From Rhodotorula mucilaginosa (taxonomy: Eukaryota; Basidiomycota; Microbotryomycetes; Sporidiobolales; Sporidiobolaceae), in contig CP137868.1 of assembly GCA_034406715.1 (NCBI GenBank), forward strand, positions 1,302,001 to 1,366,000: 64,000 nt of DNA. The letters run 5' to 3'. The notes beneath the pieces were generated by a model that saw only the letters and a list, made by a program, of their open reading frames with translations, was not told the DNA's origin and did not search any database. A program made the position numbers and the translations under genes. Below, in pieces: positions 1 through 11,900 of the stretch (positions within the stretch are counted from its first letter, which is position 1; each line of letters starts with the position of its first letter).

Positions 1-174
1 GACCGCGGAGGACGAGGCGCCGGCGGACAACCGGATGGCACGGCCAAGTCTCTTTGCCAGGTGGCGAAAACGAGGGACCCAGTATGCACAAGCAGAGCCT
101 TGTACCTATAAAATGGTCTCGAACTGACCTTCTCCCTGCCGCCCCCCTCGCTGTCACGAAAATAGCCGCGCGAC

Positions 175-3100
175 ATGCTCGTCCTCGCCGGCGCCTCCGT
201 CTTCCACCCGCCGCAGCGCGCTGCTCTGCTCGCTCGCGTGCACGCTGCTGCGCCGCAAGTCTCTAGCATAGACGCAGTCTACGTCCACTACGTCGAGGCG
301 GTCGACGCCGCGGCCGAAAAGGTCCTCGCCGACGCGTCGTCAAAGGAACGCAAGGTCCTCGACGCGCTCCTCAAGTACGGCGACGACTATGCGCTTCCCG
401 AGACTCGTCCGACGGTCGACGTCGCTCTCGAGACTGGAAACGCCCCCGGCGCCATCTGGGTCGTGCCCCGCGCCGGCACCATCTCGCCGTGGTCGTCCAA
501 GGCGACCGACATTGCGCGCATGTGCACCCTCGACCAGACCGTCCGCCGCATCGAGCGCGGCCTCGTCTTTGTCGTCAAGGCCGAGCACGACAAGGCGCAG
601 CGCGTCGCACACCTCAGCGCCGCGGCGCCGCACTTGCACGACCGCATGACCCAAGTCTTGCTCGACCAGAAGCCCGCTTCCAGGTCGCTCTTTGAGCGCG
701 GCAGTCCCGCACCGCTCAAGACGATCGACCTGAAAGACAAGACCGTCGGGGTCGCTCGCGAGACGCTCGTCCGCGCGAACGTCGAACTCGGTCTCGCCCT
801 CGCGGGAGAAGAGCTCGATTACCTCGTCGACTCGTTCCTCGCTTCGGCCGCCGCCGGCCGGAACCCGACCGACGTCGAACTCTTCATGTTTGCCCAGGTC
901 AACTCGGAGCACTGCCGTCACAAGATCTTTAACGCCGCGTGGGTCGTCGACGGTGCGGCCAAGGACAACTCGCTCTTTGGCATGATCCGCAACACCCACA
1001 AGCTCGTGCCGGATCACACCATCTCGGCCTACTCGGACAACGCCGCCGTCATCGACGGTTCAGTCGTCCCTCGCTTCGCCGCCGCGCCTTCGGACGTGAG
1101 CACCGCGCCCGTCTACCAGGCCAAGGAGGAGCACATGCCGATCCTGATCAAGGTCGAGACCCACAACCACCCGACCGCCGTCTCGCCCTTCCCCGGTGCC
1201 GCGACCGGTTCGGGCGGTGAGATCCGTGACGAAGGTGCCGTCGGCCGTGGTTCGCGACCGAAAGCCGGTCTCGCCGGGTTCACCGTTTCCAACTTGCGGA
1301 TCCCGGACTTTGTCCAGCCGTGGGAGACCGACTTTGGTAAGCCGGCGCACATCGCTTCGGCGCTTGACATCATGATCGAAGGCCCGCTCGGTTCGAGCGC
1401 GTTCAACAACGAGTTTGGACGACCGGGCTTGACGGGCTACTTCCGCACCTATGCCGAGGAGGTCCCGACCCTCGACAAGGACGGGAACCGCTCGTCCGAG
1501 ATCCGCGGGTACCACAAGCCGATCATGATCGCGGGCGGTTATGGCAACGTCCGTCCCGAGTTTGCGCTCAAGGACAAGATCACGCCCGGCGCTCGGCTGA
1601 TCGTCCTCGGCGGCCCGGGCATGCTCATCGGTCTCGGTGGCGGTGCCGCGTCCTCGATGGCGTCCGGTTCCTCGTCGGCCGACCTCGACTTTGCCTCGGT
1701 CCAGCGCGAGAACCCCGAGATGCAGCGTCGGGCTCAGCAAGTCCTCGACACGTGCGTTTCGCTCGGCTCGGCGAACCCGATCCAGTCTGTGCACGACGTC
1801 GGCGCCGGCGGTCTCTCGAACGCCCTCCCCGAACTCGTCCATGATGCCGACCTCGGCGGCGTGTTCGAGATTCGCGACGTCCTCGTCGACGACCCCGGCA
1901 TGTCGCCGATGGAGATCTGGTGCAACGAGTCGCAGGAGCGTTACGTCCTCGCTGTCGGACCGGAGGACCTCGCCCGCTTTGAGGCGATTGCACAGCGCGA
2001 GCGTTGCCCGTACGCCGTCGTTGGTACCGCCACTGAGGAGCAGAAGCTCGTCGTCACGGACCGTCTCCTCGGGCAGGACGCGATCAACCTCCCGATGTCG
2101 GTCCTCTTTGGCAAGCCGCCTCGGATGCACCGCAAGGCCGACACCGTCCAGGCTCCGCGTGACGCCTTCGACTCGAGCCTCAAGTCGTACCTGCCCGACG
2201 CCGCATCGGAGCGTGACCTGATCGAGCTCGCCGTCGAGCGCGTCCTGCACCTCCCGACCGTCGGCTCCAAGTCGTTCCTGATCACGATCGGCGATCGCTC
2301 CATCACTGGACTTGTCGCTCGCGACCAGATGGTCGGTCCTTGGCAGGTCCCGGTCGCCGACGTCGCCGTCACCAAAGCGACGTACGGCTTCGAGGTCATC
2401 GCCGGCGAAGCGATGGCGATGGGAGAGCGCACTCCGCTCGCCCTGCTCTCGCCTGCCGCTTCGGCACGCATGGCTGTCGCCGAGTCCCTGCTCAACCTCG
2501 CCGCGGCCGACACGCCCTCTCTCGCTCACACCAAGCTCTCGGCCAACTGGATGTGCGCCGCCAATTACCCCGGCGAGGGCGCCGGCCTTTACGAAGCTGT
2601 CCAGGCGATCGGCATGGACCTCTGCCCGGCTCTCGGCGTCAGGTGAGTTTCGAGAGTGACCGTGTGTACGCATGCTTCCGCGCTAATCTGCACCCTTCGA
2701 CCTGCCCAGCATCCCGGTCGGCAAGGACTCGATGTCCATGTCGATGGGCTGGAACGACGACGCTGGCGAGCGCAAGACTGTTACCGCGCCGCTCTCGCTC
2801 GTCATCACCGCGTTCTCTCCCGTCTCGAACGTCGACCTCACTTGGACTCCGGAACTTCAGCTCGTCGCCGAGCCGACCGTCCTCGTCTTCTTCGACCTCG
2901 CGAACGGCAAGCAGCGCCTCGGTGGATCCGCCCTCGCTCAGGTCTTCAAGCAGCTCGGTAGCGAGGCACCCGATGTGGAGGACCCGAAGGTGCTCAAGGC
3001 CTTCCTCGAGGGTTGCCGCAAGGTCCGGTCTGAACACCCGGACGTCGTCCTGGCGTACCACGACCGGTCGGACGGTGGTATCTTCACCACTGTGACCGAG

Positions 3101-4351
3101 ATGTGCTTTGCCGGTCGCGTCGGTGCCGAGCTCATGGTCGACAGCTTCAAGAAGGACGACGACGCCATCGCTGCGCTCTTCAACGAGGAGCTCGGCGCGG
3201 TCTTCCAGGTCCGCCAGGCCGACGTCGCTGCCTTCTCGCAGGTCTTCATCCGCGCTGGCTTCCCTTCGACCGCCATTCACCCCATCGGTCGCGTCGCCTC
3301 GAGCCGCGAGGACGAGGCCGTCAGCATCGCGTCCGCTGGCGGTTTGCTCTGGTCTTCCACTCGCCCGGCTCTCCAGCAGCAGTGGGCCGAGACTTCGTAC
3401 CGGATGCAGGCACTTCGGGATAGCCCGGCCGGTGCGATGGAAGAGTTCGAGAACATCGCTCGCGAGGACAACACCGGTATCTCGTACCGCCTCACCTTTG
3501 ACCCGGCGCAGTCGGTCGCCGACCCCTACCTTGAGCGGCTCACGTCGCTGAACGACCGACCCAAGGTCGCCATTCTGCGTGAGCAGGGCGTCAACGGTCA
3601 CGTCGAGATGGCGTGGTCTTTCGCTCAGGCCGGCTTCGCCTCGGTCGACGTTCACATGTCGGACCTCATCTCCGGCAAGATCTCCCTCGGCGACTTCAAG
3701 GGTGTCGCAGCCTGCGGAGGATTCTCGTACGGCGACGTTCTCGGAGCCGGAAACGGCTGGGCCAAGTCGATCCTCCTGCACGAGCGCGCTCGTCAAGAGT
3801 TCAGCGCCTTCTTCAACGACCGCGCCGACACCTTTGCCCTGGCCGTCTGCAACGGCTGCCAGCTCTTCTCGCAACTCCGCGACGTCATTCTGGGCGCCGA
3901 GAACTGGCCTTTCTTCAAGCAGAACTTGTCGGGACGCTTCGAGGGACGTGTCTGCGTCGTCGAAGTCGTCGACTCGCCCGCCACGACCGAGTCGGTCTTC
4001 CTCCGCGGCATGGTCGGCTCTGCGCTCCCGATCGCGATCGCGCACGGTGAAGGTCGCGCAACTTGGCTCGCGCCTGCGTCGGCCGAGCAGGCCAAGAGCT
4101 CCGTCGCTCTGCGCTACGTCGACCCGTCCGGCCAGCCTACCGAGCGGTATCCGTACAACCCGAACGGCTCGCCGGACGGCGTCACCGGTGTGTCGGCTCT
4201 CAACGGCCGAGTCCTCGCTCTCATGCCTCACCCGGAGCGTGTCACGATGCTCAGTGCGAACTCGTGGTACCCTCGGAGTGACAGCAAGTCCTGGAAGGGT
4301 CGCGGCCCTTGGGCGCGGATGTTCGAAGAGGCTCGTCGCTGGGTTGGATAG
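175..4351 (+). CDS. ADE6: Phosphoribosylformylglycinamidine synthase (FGAM synthase, de novo purine step 4)
   Basis: Converts FGAR plus glutamine and ATP to FGAM in the cytosol. Two exons, 175-2642 and 2710-4351, flank a 67 bp intron (GTGAGT donor, CCCAG acceptor) that joins [11 protein letters not shown] in frame. The product is 1369 residues, against about 1350 usual for the eukaryotic multidomain enzyme. The N-terminal FGAR-AT and linker regions come first. They are followed by the AIRS-type synthetase halves ([49 protein letters not shown]). The last ~280 residues are a class I glutamine amidotransferase with [12 protein letters not shown], the nucleophile Cys in [10 protein letters not shown] and the His in LMPHPERV. 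The ATG at 175 is the first in frame and gives a full N-terminus. It is convergent with CSE1. All family landmarks are present, so the call is firm. Confidence 0.97.
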
Positions 4352-4708
4352 AAGCCCCGATGCCGGTCTTCAACAAGGGTAGTGGTGTCTGTGTCTGTCG
4401 AAATAGAATTTATGTGGGCCCATCGTCTCTTTGCCCGCGTGAGCACTTTGTCTCCAGGATCTGCGAGCTTCTGCCTCTTCCCCGTTCACGCCGTTCTCAC
4501 TCACGGGCAGAATGTGGCCTCAGGCAGAACGGTGACTCTGGCCTACTCAGCGAGCTCGATGGCACTACTGACCGCGGATTAGGAGAGGCCGTAGAGGCGT
4601 GTCGAGTCGCTCTTGGCGGAGATGCGAAGACGCCTGGGACAGTTTGGTATCACACGAGAGCTTCGGTTTGAATGCCTTGCAAAAGAATGATGCGGTACAA
4701 ATAGGGAA
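4352..4708. other. Intergenic, convergent 3' ends of ADE6 and CSE1
   Basis: These 357 bases lie between two stop codons facing each other. No homologous reading frame is seen. They presumably hold both 3' UTRs and poly(A) sites. Confidence 0.7.
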
Positions 4709-7700
4709 TTAGGCGAGCTGAATGCCGTTCTCGCGGAGGTACTGCGCAAAGGGAGTCGCCAACTCGGGCGCCACACCCTGCATGAGCGCCGGCACCTGCG
4801 GAAATCCCAGAGACAGTCAGGACTAGAAGTCATGAAAGAACGGCGGGCAAAGTCGCTCTTACCTTGCCGGGCTGCGTCTTTCCGAGCTCTTCCAGACCCT
4901 TGGCGAGGTGTGCCCGCGGGTCCTGCACATAGCCGACCGGGTCCTCGCGCGGCTTCTCGCTCGCGCCGAGCTTGGAGAACGACGCCTGGTATCCGACGTC
5001 TTCCGGGTCGATAAAGTCGACCTCGTCGGCGTCGGCTGCAGACGTGTTCTTGGCGAGCGGCAAGGGAGAGTTGAAGAGCTTGAGGAGCGCCTCGAGTGTA
5101 GGCGTCCTGCGGAATGCGAGGCGGGCATGAGAGGATACTCTATCGTGGTGTAAAAAGCAGAGTCGCGGCACGTACCAGGCACGGACATTCGGCTCGTTCA
5201 GCAATGCCGAGCTCTTGGTGAGGAGGTTCCCGAGACCGACGGCGACCATCTTGCGGTCCTTCATCGGGACCTTCTGGACCTCCGACAGGAGCACAGGCAA
5301 GACCTGTCCGAAGAGTCTAGAGCATGGAAGATCGACTCAGTATGGCCCGGAGCTGCAAAATGACCCGGGCGAAAAAAAAAGGACTAACCCTGGTTGCACG
5401 CCGTCGACAAAGCCGACGACTTGATCCGGCGACAAGTCGCTCTTTTGGATCGCGGCGGCGAAAGCGATGAGCTTGAGCAAACCCTGCGAGAACTTGTCGG
5501 TCTTTGCGGTCTGCAAGCGAGTGAGGAGCAGGACAAAGATCGGCGAGGACATGTAGGGCTGCATCACCGAGCTGCAAGAGTTGCGTTGGCGCAGATCATC
5601 AGCTCTTCGTCGCGCGTCAGCAGGGCCAGAAGAAGAGACGAAAAATAAAACGCACGTCGGCAGGTTCTCGAGGAGGGCCTGGAGGAGGTCAAAGCCGTGC
5701 TGGTCGTTCGCCTTGCTCTGGCACAGGTGCTGGAAGATTCCCAACATCGGCGTGACCTGACCGGCAGCAACGATCTGCTGCCCGCCGCGGCCGAGGAACG
5801 CGCGCAAGAGGCGCACGAGCGCGGGGATGTTGCCCCGACTCTCCCACAGCGTCGGCGTGAGGAGGGGCGGGAGAATGGCGCTGTACATGTCGGGCAGGCC
5901 GGAAGAAATGGGGTGCAGCTCGAGGAGCTGGGACAGGATCTGAAAGACGAAGGGAGTGAACTCGGAAATGTCCTGCGAGAGGATGGTCTGGAAGGGCGGG
6001 AAGAGGGCGCTCTCGAAGGTTGAGAGCGAGGAGGGGTCGCCAGCGGTGACGAAGCTGCGCAAAAGCTCATGCGTCAGCTTAGGATTCGAGGACTGAAATC
6101 GAAGCTAGCAACGCACCGAATAAGAGCCGAGATGCTCTCGAACGTAAAGTGGTTGAATTTAGGGTTCGACGGGTTCTTGCTGATCTCGACCAGAATAGCG
6201 ACGAGATGCTGCAAGATCGTAGTGTATTGGGGAACCAGGGCCTGGCGCGCTGTCACGATGACGCGCATGGCGGCTGTGGGCGGTTACTGGCGATCAGCAG
6301 CTTTTCGCGTGGGTGAAAGCCAAGCGAGTCCCGTCTCACACTTCATCAAGTGCTCGTTTGCGGCAATCTGCTGAGGGCTCGTGCCGCTCTCGATGATCTT
6401 GAAGAGCGCCATGAGGATCCCTTGAGCATGCTCGGCAATGTCGGCTTGTCCGAACCTGCGCAGTCATGAATGCAACCGTGAGTTTCGAGCAGTTGCTCGC
6501 GGTGGCTCGACGAAAGAGTCTCACATGAAGGCGTCGTCCTTCTTGATGAACAGGATGCGCTCGATCGTGAGTGCAGCGTAGGTGTGGATGACAAAGGACG
6601 GGTTCTGGAGATGAGGAATGAGGAGCGGCATGACGGCAAGGAGCTGTTCCTTCGTGAGCTGCGGAGGTCGTCAAGAGGTTACAATCAGTGTCAAGGTCAG
6701 CTCTTTCAAAGAGAAGGAGGTCGTCGCCCTACCTGCATGCGGAAAGTGTAGAGGAACTTGATCGCGTCCGCCTGTACGATGGGGTGGATCGCCCCCGGCG
6801 CCGCCTGCAAATCGGCAAACACATGGTCCGAGAAGAACTTGATGACGTCGACGAGGGCGTTCGTCGAGGTGACACCCTGCGTGTGCGTCGAGCCGCGCGT
6901 CGCGATCGACGCGAGGAGGAAGATGGCCGTGTCTTTCGACTTCCAGTTCGCTTGCGGGTTGGCGGCGTATTGCTACCGGCGGGGTTCCGTCGGCGAGGTC
7001 AGCACGTTCTCCCCCGAAACACAAGACACCCGAACTTTTTGCTCACCTGCAAATAGGCGCCGATGTACCGCGAGACGATCTGCGTGATCTGCGCCTCAAA
7101 CTGTTCCATGAGCGCCTTGTTAAAGTCGCTCGCAGCTTGCCGCCTCGTCTCGCTGCCTGATTCGTCCGAGCAAGAGCAAGTCAGCGTCAAGCGTTAGGCA
7201 GACATACAAGTCATGAATCGCTCACCCGCAGTGTCGAGGTCGCGGCGAACATACTCGGCCGGGTCATCCTCGAACAGTTCTTCTTCGAAAGTCCGCAGCG
7301 TCATGTTCGGCAAGACGATCTTTTCGCAGAAGGCTTCGAGCGTCTGTTGACTCTCAAAGAGGGGCTTTTGAGACGGCATCTTGACGACCGTGCCGAGGAA
7401 CGCGGTGGCCTTGGCGACGAGCTGCGTTCCACCATGCCGCGTCAGTGGCCGGTGAAGGAGCAGGTACACGGACAAGTGGGTACTCACGGTATCGTACTTG
7501 ACGGCGGGACCGAGTTTAGTCAACAACCCCCACGTCTTTTCGACAAACGGACCGAGGTAACCGCCCTCGCCGAACGCATCGAGGTACCTCAAGCTGTACA
7601 GCTGGGCAATCTCGCAAATCTCTGCCTTGGCCGCTTCGAGGTCACCCATCTCTTCGTCCTCTTCGTCCTCGTCCGCAGGCGCTCCGGCGGGCGTGTATTC

Positions 7701-8759
7701 GAGGTATTTGAGGAGGAGTGGCATGAACTGCGCGAGGCGGTCTTCGAAGAACTCGGGCAGGTCTTGCGAGTTGAGGTCGTAGTAGAGCTGGAGGAGGAGG
7801 AGGAGGGTGCGGTGGAGGATGGTCGCTTGCTCGGCGGGAAGAGCGGCGCCGGAAGACAGGATCGAGTCGGTTTGCTGTTGGCGTTCTCTCTAGTATTAAC
7901 GCTGCCCTTGGCACACTCCGCTGCAGAATCGCCGCCATACCTGGAAGATCTTGAGATACGGCTCGCAGAACCGGTCCAAGACAAACTTGATCTCGAGGAA
8001 CAGGGTGTCTGTCCGGAACTCGGCGCGCCACCTGCACTCGCGCCAAAGTCAGTCCTGGTCTTCAGAACCCAGCCTCCCCTGAGACGCTCTCACCTGCGGA
8101 AGATGGAGTGAGCGGTTTGGAGGACGGCGTTGTTGACGATAAAGTTGTCGGGTGTGAGTTGGGCGGTCAATTGCTGCAAAGCGAGGAGGAGGGGAAGAAG
8201 TCAGTCACCAGCCCAGACGTCAGAGCGCGCAGTCTCCTGGAAAGCAAGCGCACCTCGATCAGGCTGTCCCATTGGTCCGGGAAGTCGGACTCTGCCATGA
8301 TGGCGATCGCTTCTCCAATCTGGACCTGGAGTGCCGGTTCGCCCGAGAGCGAGATCATGATGGCGACGATCGACTGCTTGAGCGACTCAGCGGTCTGGGT
8401 CGACAGCGGCGTCGGCGCGTCTTCGAGCTGTGCAGGGCAAGAGTGTTCAGTATCGCGTCGACTACTACGCGGACCTGCACCGCCGACCAGAGTTGGACGA
8501 CGATGAGAGGAAGGGCGTGAAGAAGACGGCGGCGGCGACTCACTGCCCAGTTGGCCTTGATCCAGTTCTTGAAGCTCAAAGCTGCGCTCTGCCTGACTGG
8601 CTTCTGCTGGCTCGCGTCCTGGGCGAGCTGGAGCACGAGCGGGCCGAACGAAGGATGCGACTGAGCCTGCGTCAGGTCGCGCTCAGCTTGGCGGCGAACT
8701 GCTGCGTCGGGAGAGAGCGTAGAGAGGAGCACAGCCCCGAGTGCTGCTTGATCGGCCAT
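4709..8759 (-). CDS. CSE1: Importin-alpha re-exporter (exportin-2, CAS/Cse1 family)
   Basis: Karyopherin that returns importin-alpha to the cytoplasm with Ran-GTP. The ATG at 8759 opens MADQAALGAVLLSTLSPDA, followed by the importin-beta N-terminal pattern RRQAERDL and SAALSFKNWIKANW. Sixteen exons can be joined in phase, with introns at 8428-8543, 8174-8253, 8032-8093, 7890-7940, 7422-7487, 7157-7225, 6973-7046, 6659-6732, 6456-6524, 6274-6339, 6055-6116, 5572-5655, 5317-5388, 5107-5175 and 4796-4862. The product is 989 residues (yeast Cse1 is 960). Recognisable Cse1 signatures are SDFPDQWDSLIE, a conserved FCEPYLKIFQ, an acidic DEDEEDEEMGD loop, QIAANEHLMK and NPKFNHFTFESISALIRF. The last exon ends FAQYLRENGIQLA. 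Heavy intron load (15) is typical of this genome. Whole and confidently identified. Confidence 0.96.
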
Positions 8760-8984
8760 CCTCTCTCAGCACTCCGACTATGCACGTGGCGGTAGAGCGA
8801 CAAGAGCGATCCATGTCGAATCTCCATCTCTCAAGTTGAGTGATCCACTCGAGGGGAGGCACCTCTCCTCAGACACCTGCATATAGGGGCCATAGACTGG
8901 GCTCATTCCAAGTAAAAGTTTACGCAAGGCACAAAAGGAATAAAAGGGATGAAAAACGAATAAGAGAATGTGGTGAGGAGCAGC
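8760..8984. promoter_or_regulatory. CSE1 5' region
   Basis: These 225 bases separate the CSE1 start from the stop of the next minus-strand gene and so must hold the CSE1 promoter. No specific element is recognised. Confidence 0.4.
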
Positions 8985-11900
8985 TCAGCGACGAGTCGCC
9001 CGCTTCTCGCCACTCACGCGCCGGTCGAGGGCGCGCGTTCCGGTCGGCACAAACGCCCGCTCCAGTTCCCGCTCGACCTCGACGAACCCACGCGCCTTGC
9101 CCTTGCCCTTGTCCTGGGCTCGCGAGTCCGCCGCCGTCGAAGTCGCGACTCGCAAATCGCCCGACGCAGCACGCCGCTTGACTCCGCCACTCGACGACGA
9201 GTTGTTCTGCAACAACTCGACGATCCGCGCTTCCTCTTCCTCGCGCGACGATTCCGCTTCCTCGATCGCGTTGACGACGTCCCACACGAGACTCCGCTCG
9301 CCGGTGCCCGAGTCCGAAGACCGGCGGCGACGGCGGTACGCGAACGGGACAAAGGACGACGAGGCGGTGGTCGTGTCAGCTGCGAGTGCGGAGTGGTCGA
9401 GCGAGGTGTCTGCTGCCACACCCGCCTTCGAAGTGGAAGCGACCGGTACGTGCGATGGCGGGAGAGGGAGGATCTTGCGATCCGAAATCGGCGGGAGCGG
9501 TTTCGCCGTGTGTACGCCCAATGAAAAGGACCGCTGCTCGACCTGCTTCATCTCGGGCTCTTCCGACGACGTCGACGACGAAGCCTCGGGGGACGAACTA
9601 CCGGAAGAGCGGGGCGCCGCGCGAGTCGAAGAGGATGGCGATGCGCCGGGGGAACGTCGGACGAACGAGCCGAGGTAGGAAAGCAGTCGCTGCGCCGAGG
9701 ACGGAGACGACTTGCCGCCCCCTTCAGAAACTACCTCCCGAAGTTCAGGCGTGTGTTGAGATCGCTCGTCGGTCCCCGAGCCAGACAAGGTACCCGGACT
9801 CTGCTCCTCCTCATCGTCCGACGACTCGGACGCCGGCGGCAGCGGACGGACCAAACCCTTCAACCGCGGCTTTTCCGGTGCGGGAGTCGCCTCGTACAGG
9901 TGTCGCAGAGCCGGATTGGCAAGCGCAGTCGGCTGATGTACCGGCTCGATCGAAGAACGGCGGCGACGACGGTACTGTCCCCCGCGCGACGGGGCGAAAA
10001 AGGTCTCATCCGCCTCGGCGTCGCCTTCCTCGTCGTCCGAGCTCGAGGCGTTGTTGCTACCTTCCTCGGCGTGTGCGAGAGCGTCTTCGTCGGCTTCTTC
10101 CGAAGCTTCCAGCTTGACGAGCGACTCATCGTCCACGATCGCACCATCCTCCTCGTCCTCCGCCTCTTGTTGGTGGTCACGAGAAGACCCAGTTTGCGTT
10201 TGGGTCGACTGATGTGCGTGCTGCGACCGGACCGAAGACGCTCGTTTGCTCTGCGCGTCTTTCGCTCGCCGGGCCTGAAGAGCCTCGACGCGGATCACAA
10301 GCTTGTCCCTGTACGCGCACGCGAGGTAACACGGGTCAATCTCCATTCATGCACAGAGTCGAAATCGGAGCAGGGTCGTTACTCACCAAGACCACTCGTC
10401 ACGCAGGTTGCTTTGCGGGATGGACCATTTCCGCAAGAACGTCTCGATCACCTCGTCCGGTTCAACATCCTCGCCGGTCACGGAAGCCGACGCGATCGCC
10501 TCGCTCGTCATAGATATTGAAGTGGAAGCGGCCGAGACGGCGCTCGTCGCGCGCAATTGCCGGCGGCCGACTTCAACGAGGGCTTGTTCGAGGCGTCGCC
10601 ATTCTCGCGAAGTCCAGGGAGGGAGAGACTCGGTCACCGAGGCGGCGGATATTGCTTGCCGAGGTGGCGGAATGGTGTTCAGGCCGGAGAGGATCGCTTC
10701 TGCCGGGGTACTCGATTGCCGCGGAACGAGCTCGCGAACTTCCTCCTCCGCATCGTGCAGCAGCGTGCGCAACTCCTCTTCCTCTTCTGCCTCGTCATCG
10801 TCGTCGTTGTGAATCGCGCTCGAGCGACGACTCCGTTCCGCGATGCTAGCGTCGAAGGCTGCGCCGGCCTGCTCGGCGGCGATGAGTCGTTCCAGATCGA
10901 CAGCCTCGACGCCCTGCTCGACGTACTTGTGGTACACTTTGAGGATCGCGGCCGCGCGAGCTGCGGCGTGCGCATCGGTCGACGAGATCTCGATGACGGG
11001 AAGGGTCGGGTGGGATGGACGGGATCGGCGGCGGCTAGACCGGCGCGAGGTGTGCGAGGAGAACGAGGTGGTCGAGCACTGCGATTGGGTCTCCCAAGTC
11101 AGGTTGAAATCGGCAGCGAATGGCAGCGAATGCTGGAGCTCGAGGACGTACATTTGAATTGGCGAACGGCTGCTCCGCATCTTCGGCGGCTGCGGCCTCT
11201 TGTTGAGCGGAAGCTTTGACCATATCCGACGCGCTCGAGGCTTCCGACTGGGACGAAGGCCGTTTGCTCTGTGGCGAGCCGAAGAGCATGCCCTGAATGC
11301 GCGACCGACTTCCCTCGACGAACTCGCCGATGCGAGCTCGCAAGGGACTGCCCCCCTGAGAGCGGACGTGCTCGGACCGAGCCGGAGAAGGAGACGCCAT
11401 GCGGCAGTCGACGTCGCCAATCGCAGTAGCACCGACATCTCGCGGCGTTCTCTGAATCGATTCAGGGTCGGACCGATCGGAAGAGTCGGAATGGCGTGGC
11501 GATGGTGAAGCCATCCGCACGTCGCCAGAAAGGGACCGAGCAGCGGATGCGTATCCACCCTCTTCGGAAGAGGATGCCGCTGCTGTTGAGTCTTGACCGG
11601 GGGCGTCAGCCGGCTTCGGGGCGGCCTCGGGGCGCATCTCGACGGCGGTGGTGGCGGGAGTCGCACTCGCTGGGCTGAGGCTTCGACTCTTGGCACGCTC
11701 GAGCGCCTGTGCCTCCTGGCCAACCAGAATCACCTCGTCTTCCTCCTCAGACTCGTCAGAGTCGCGCTCCGACCCAGCCTCGTCGCCTTCACGCTGCTGC
11801 TGCTGCGAAAGGTCTCCCTCCTCCTCCGGCGGCGCAGGGCTCGAAGTCTCCAACCCCGCCCACTGCTGATACTCCCGACTCTGCTCCATCATCGAGCCAC

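Noticed and set aside
1060-2673. 537-codon minus-strand frame opposite ADE6
   Set aside because: Antisense shadow of a GC-rich gene: Arg/Gly/Asp-heavy, no motifs, while the plus strand encodes a complete enzyme.
2639-4231. 530-codon minus-strand frame opposite the ADE6 C-terminus
   Set aside because: Same shadow effect; the glutamine amidotransferase motifs are on the plus strand.
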